From Laspinema sp. D2d (GTDB lineage Bacteria > Cyanobacteriota > Cyanobacteriia > Cyanobacteriales > Laspinemataceae), in assembly GCF_025370755.1 (NCBI RefSeq), contig NZ_JAMXFC010000003.1, positions 186,001-250,000 on the forward strand: DNA of 64,000 nucleotides, written 5' to 3'. Below are positions 60,801 through 64,000 of the stretch, piece after piece; position 1 is the first letter of the stretch, and every line of letters begins with the position of its first letter. The position numbers and the translations under genes were made by a program. The notes beneath the pieces were generated by a model that was not told the origin of the DNA, ran no database searches, and worked only from the letters and a program-made list of their open reading frames with translations.

Positions 60801-63800
60801 ACACCCTAGAATTTTTATCGGAATTACGCGGGTTAGAGATTCATTTAACTGTCGAAGGTAGTCGCCTCATTTGCAAAGCGCCCGAAGGCCGATTAACTCC
60901 CCAGTTACGGGACCAAATTTCTCAGCGAAAAGCTGATATTTTGGTGTTTTTTCAGAGAGCAAATTGCAGTGTAACCGAAACTCCGGTGAGTCTTAAACGG
61001 ATTTCCCGTCAGGGCAATTTACCTCTCTCCTTTGCCCAACAGCGCCTCTGGTTCTTGGACCGATTAGTGCCGAACAATCCCTTTTATAATATGCCTGCGG
61101 CAGTCCGGTTAACTGGAGAGGTGAATTTAGAGGTTTTAGAAGCTGCATTTAATGAAATCATCCGCCGTCATGAAGGATTGAGGACAGTTTTTCCAGAGGT
61201 ACAAGGGCAAGGGGTTCAGGAGATTCAAGCTCATCTTCCCGTTCCTATTCATGTCTTGAATTTAGAGAATTTGTCCTCAGTAGAACAAGAAAAGCAGGTT
61301 GAACGGATTATTACTCATGAGGCGTCACGTCCGTTTAATTTAACCACGGGTCCTTTACTGCGCATTTCTTTAATTCAATTATCGCCATCGGGCCAGTTAC
61401 TGATGCTGAATATGCATCATATTATCTCCGATGGCTGGTCAATTGGGGTATTAATTCAGGAGTTAGGAATCCTTTATAGTGCTTTTGTCCAAGGGAAATC
61501 ATCTCCCCTGCCGACATTAGAGATTCAATATGCAGATTTTGCCCATTGGCAGCGGAAATGGTTAAAAGGGGATATTTTAGAGCAACAATTGGCCTATTGG
61601 CGGCAACAGTTAGATGGGATTTCTATGCTGAATTTACCCAGCGATCGCCCTCGTCCTGCCGTTCCCAGTTATCGCGGCAAACGCTACGGGTTGCAGATTT
61701 CCAAGGCCATGAGTGCAGAATTAGCCGCTTTGAGTCAGCAGGAAGGGGTGACCTTATTTATGACCTTACTGGCGGCATTCCAAACCTTGTTATATCGCTA
61801 CACCCAACAAGAATATATTGCAGTCGGTTCCCCCATCGCCAATCGCAATCGCAGTGAAATAGAACCTTTAATCGGCTTTTTTGTCAATAGTTTAGTCCTC
61901 CGAACTGATTTATCAGGCAACCCAACCTTTCGAGAGGTATTGGCCCGAGTAAAACAGGTAGCATTAGGGGCTTATGCTCATCAAGATGTTCCCTTTGAAA
62001 AGTTAGTTGAAGAGTTGCATCCCGAACGGTCTTTAAATCATAATCCCCTGTTTCAGGTAGCTTTTGCGTTACAAAATGCCCCGATGCAGGAGTTAGAATT
62101 ACCCGGATTAACCTTGAGTCCCCAACCCTTAGAAGCGGGAACAGCCCGGTTTGATTTAGAATTGCATTTATGGGAACAGTCTTCTACCAATCCGATGTGG
62201 GTAGATAGTCGGGAAGGAATTAGCGGATTTGTGATTTATAGCACGGATTTATTTGAGGAAACCACCATTGTCCGGTTAGTTGCCCATTTTCAAACTTTAC
62301 TAGAAGGAATTGGGACAAACCCGGATCAACGGATTGCCGATTTACCTCTGTTAAGTGAAGCAGAACGACATCAATTATTAGTGCAGTGGAATCAAACTCA
62401 GGTGGAGTATTCCCAAGAGTTAGCGATCCATCAGTTAGTAGAAATTCAGGCAGCAGAAAATCCAGACAAACCCGCTTTAGTTTGTGGGAATAAAACCCTG
62501 ACTTATGGGGAGTTAAATCGGCGTAGTAACCAACTGGCCCATTATTTGCAAAAATTAGGGGTAGGGGTGGAAGTAGTGGTAGGAGTGTGTCTCGATCGCA
62601 CCTTGGAGATGGCAGTGGCAATGCTGGCAATTCTCAAAGCAGGCGGCGCTTATTTACCCCTAGACCCCTCGGTTCCTAGCAGTCGTTTAAATCAGATGTT
62701 AACCGAGGCAAAAGTTTCGGTTTTACTCACCCAGCAATCGAGTTTATCCCAATTTAATCGAGTGATTTGTAAGATTGTTTGCTTGGATACAGACAAAGAA
62801 CTGATTAATCGACAACGGGATGAAAATTTCAGCAGTCAAGTGACTCCCAATTCCCTCGCTTATGTAATTTATACCTCCGGTTCTAGTGGGGAACCCAAGG
62901 GAGTAGAAATTGAGCAAAAAAGTTTGTTAAATCTAACCTATTGGCATCAACAAGCGTTTGCCGTATCCGCCAGCGATCGCAGTTCCCAGGTTGCCGGGGT
63001 TGCCTTTGATGCCTGTGGGTGGGAAATTTGGCCCTATTTAACCGCAGGTGCTTGTATTTATATGGTGGATAGCGAAACCCGGCGATCGCCCGAAAAATTG
63101 CGGGATTGGTTGGTGGCAAATGCCATTACCATCAGCTTTTTACCCACCCCTTTAGCAGAAAAAGTCTTACAATTAACCTGGCCGCAAGAGACCAAGTTGC
63201 GCCTGTTACTCACCGGGGGAGAAACCTTGCATCAACATCCGTTACCCTCCCATCCGTTTCAGGTGGTGAATAATTACGGGCCCACGGAGAATACCGTTGT
63301 TACTACTTCCGGCAGAGTTCCCCTGGGAAATGGCAGGGAGATTGTTCCGGGAATTGGTAAAGCAGTCGCTAATACTCAACTGTATATACTAGACAAGCAC
63401 TTCCATCCCGTTGCGATCGGCATTCCGGGAGAATTATATATTGGCGGCGACGGATTGGCAAGAGGATATCGCCATCATCCCGAACTCACTGCCGAAGCAT
63501 TTATCCCCAACCCCTTTCACTCGGAAGCAGGCAATTTACTTTATAAAACCGGCGATTTAGTCCGCTATCAAACCGATGGCAGTCTGGAATTTTTGGGGCG
63601 TCTGGACCAACAAGTAAAGATTCGGGGGTTCCGCATTGAATTAGGCGAAATCGAGGTCATTTTAGCGCAACATCCCGCTGTAAATCAAACCGTTGTCACT
63701 GCCTCAGAGAATGACCGAAGCGAGACACAATTAACCGCTTATCTGGCCCTCAATTTGAAACAGGTAGAACTGGCCGAACTGAATCCCGTTGTGTTGCAGG

Positions 63801-64000
63801 AAGAACAAGTCCAACAATGGCAAACTCTCTACAATGAAACTTATAAACTCCCTGCCGTTGGCATGGAACCGAGTTTTAATATTGTGGGATGGAATAGCAG
63901 CTATAGCAACGAACCTATCCCCGCAGCAGAAATGCGGGAATGGGTAGACCATCAAGCGGCGCAAATTTTAAACTTAAAACCCAATCGGGTCTTAGAAATG
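60797..64000 (+). CDS. NRPS: TubC docking-C-A(Leu)-[N-methyltransferase], truncated by window end
   Basis: The frame is open for 1068 codons to the right edge. It starts at TTG 60797, which overlaps the previous stop, with GAGAAGAGG upstream. Residues 1-55 (NTLEFLSELRGLEIHLTVEGSRLIC...) form a TubC-type docking domain. A C domain follows with canonical HHIISDGWS from residue 207. Next is an A domain whose pocket reads DAWFLGNVVK, the well-known leucine code (D738 in FDACGWE). After A8, the sequence FNIVGWNSSYSNEPIPAAEM and RVLEM begins an inserted N-methyltransferase. N-methyl-leucine is therefore predicted if the methyltransferase is active. The rest of the protein lies outside the window. 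Confidence 0.92.
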   Translation, partial: MNTLEFLSELRGLEIHLTVEGSRLICKAPEGRLTPQLRDQISQRKADILVFFQRANCSVTETPVSLKRISRQGNLPLSFAQQRLWFLDRLVPNNPFYNMPAAVRLTGEVNLEVLEAAFNEIIRRHEGLRTVFPEVQGQGVQEIQAHLPVPIHVLNLENLSSVEQEKQVERIITHEASRPFNLTTGPLLRISLIQLSPSGQLLMLNMHHIISDGWSIGVLIQELGILYSAFVQGKSSPLPTLEIQYADFAHWQRKWLKGDILEQQLAYWRQQLDGISMLNLPSDRPRPAVPSYRGKRYGLQISKAMSAELAALSQQEGVTLFMTLLAAFQTLLYRYTQQEYIAVGSPIANRNRSEIEPLIGFFVNSLVLRTDLSGNPTFREVLARVKQVALGAYAHQDVPFEKLVEELHPERSLNHNPLFQVAFALQNAPMQELELPGLTLSPQPLEAGTARFDLELHLWEQSSTNPMWVDSREGISGFVIYSTDLFEETTIVRLVAHFQTLLEGIGTNPDQRIADLPLLSEAERHQLLVQWNQTQVEYSQELAIHQLVEIQAAENPDKPALVCGNKTLTYGELNRRSNQLAHYLQKLGVGVEVVVGVCLDRTLEMAVAMLAILKAGGAYLPLDPSVPSSRLNQMLTEAKVSVLLTQQSSLSQFNRVICKIVCLDTDKELINRQRDENFSSQVTPNSLAYVIYTSGSSGEPKGVEIEQKSLLNLTYWHQQAFAVSASDRSSQVAGVAFDACGWEIWPYLTAGACIYMVDSETRRSPEKLRDWLVANAITISFLPTPLAEKVLQLTWPQETKLRLLLTGGETLHQHPLPSHPFQVVNNYGPTENTVVTTSGRVPLGNGREIVPGIGKAVANTQLYILDKHFHPVAIGIPGELYIGGDGLARGYRHHPELTAEAFIPNPFHSEAGNLLYKTGDLVRYQTDGSLEFLGRLDQQVKIRGFRIELGEIEVILAQHPAVNQTVVTASENDRSETQLTAYLALNLKQVELAELNPVVLQEEQVQQWQTLYNETYKLPAVGMEPSFNIVGWNSSYSNEPIPAAEMREWVDHQAAQILNLKPNRVLEM

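Overview
The window looks like chromosomal DNA of a filamentous, Oscillatoriales-like cyanobacterium. Signs of this are the very frequent HIP1 octamer (GCGATCGC), several cyanobacterium-restricted small proteins (a DUF3288-type protein, a Pro/Ala-linker membrane protein, a 46-residue thylakoid-like single-span protein) and a trifunctional Ser/Thr-kinase/ATPase/histidine-kinase. The genus cannot be fixed from the sequence alone.

Layout. (1) 1-1.3 kb: start of a secreted RTX-type (haemolysin Ca-binding repeat) protein running off the left edge. (2) 2.2-5 kb: a TPR-GT41 glycosyltransferase and a DUF3288-type protein. (3) 5.0-15.8 kb, minus strand: a tight seven-gene sugar operon. It encodes glucose-1-phosphate cytidylyltransferase, CDP-glucose 4,6-dehydratase, a sugar C-methyltransferase, a 3,5-epimerase, an SDR reductase, a CmcI-type methyltransferase/hydroxylase and an 1811-residue four-domain glycosyltransferase. 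Together they should make a CDP-linked, C-methyl-branched 6-deoxyhexose and load it onto a surface glycan or protein. (4) 15.9-18.3 kb: a small conserved protein, a CDF metal exporter and three DnaA-box-like 9-mers phased at exactly 21 bp. (5) 18.3-23.8 kb: the giant kinase. (6) 24.5-35.3 kb: a two-gene NRPS-PKS line, A(Cys)-T-C-A(Phe)-T // KS-AT(malonyl)-cMT-ACP-TE. Both adenylation domains carry a PilZ-like (c-di-GMP receptor type) domain inserted between core motifs A8 and A9. This is the most striking feature of the window. (7) 35.5-43 kb: housekeeping and conserved cyanobacterial genes (methyltransferase, CysQ-type phosphatase, PfkB kinase, RsmI, an acidic HTH protein, membrane proteins). 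(8) 43.5-44 kb: tRNA-Arg, tRNA-Thr and tRNA-Tyr. (9) 44-52 kb: a CBS-domain transporter, a small membrane protein, RimO and a DEAD-box helicase preceded by a long imperfect inverted repeat. (10) 52-57 kb: a GT39-type glycosyltransferase, a secreted PPC-like protein, tRNA-Phe with a strong terminator, a PIN-domain gene pair and a decayed WYL-domain gene. (11) 57.5 kb to the right edge: a second NRPS line, C-A(Ile-like)-T // TubC docking-C-A(Leu)-[N-methyltransferase..., cut by the window end.

The unifying theme is surface glycan and peptide natural-product chemistry. The PilZ-in-A-domain arrangement suggests that c-di-GMP, the second messenger controlling sessile versus motile life, may directly gate peptide synthesis. 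That is an inference from motifs and needs binding and structural tests. No CRISPR array, rRNA gene or intact insertion sequence was seen.
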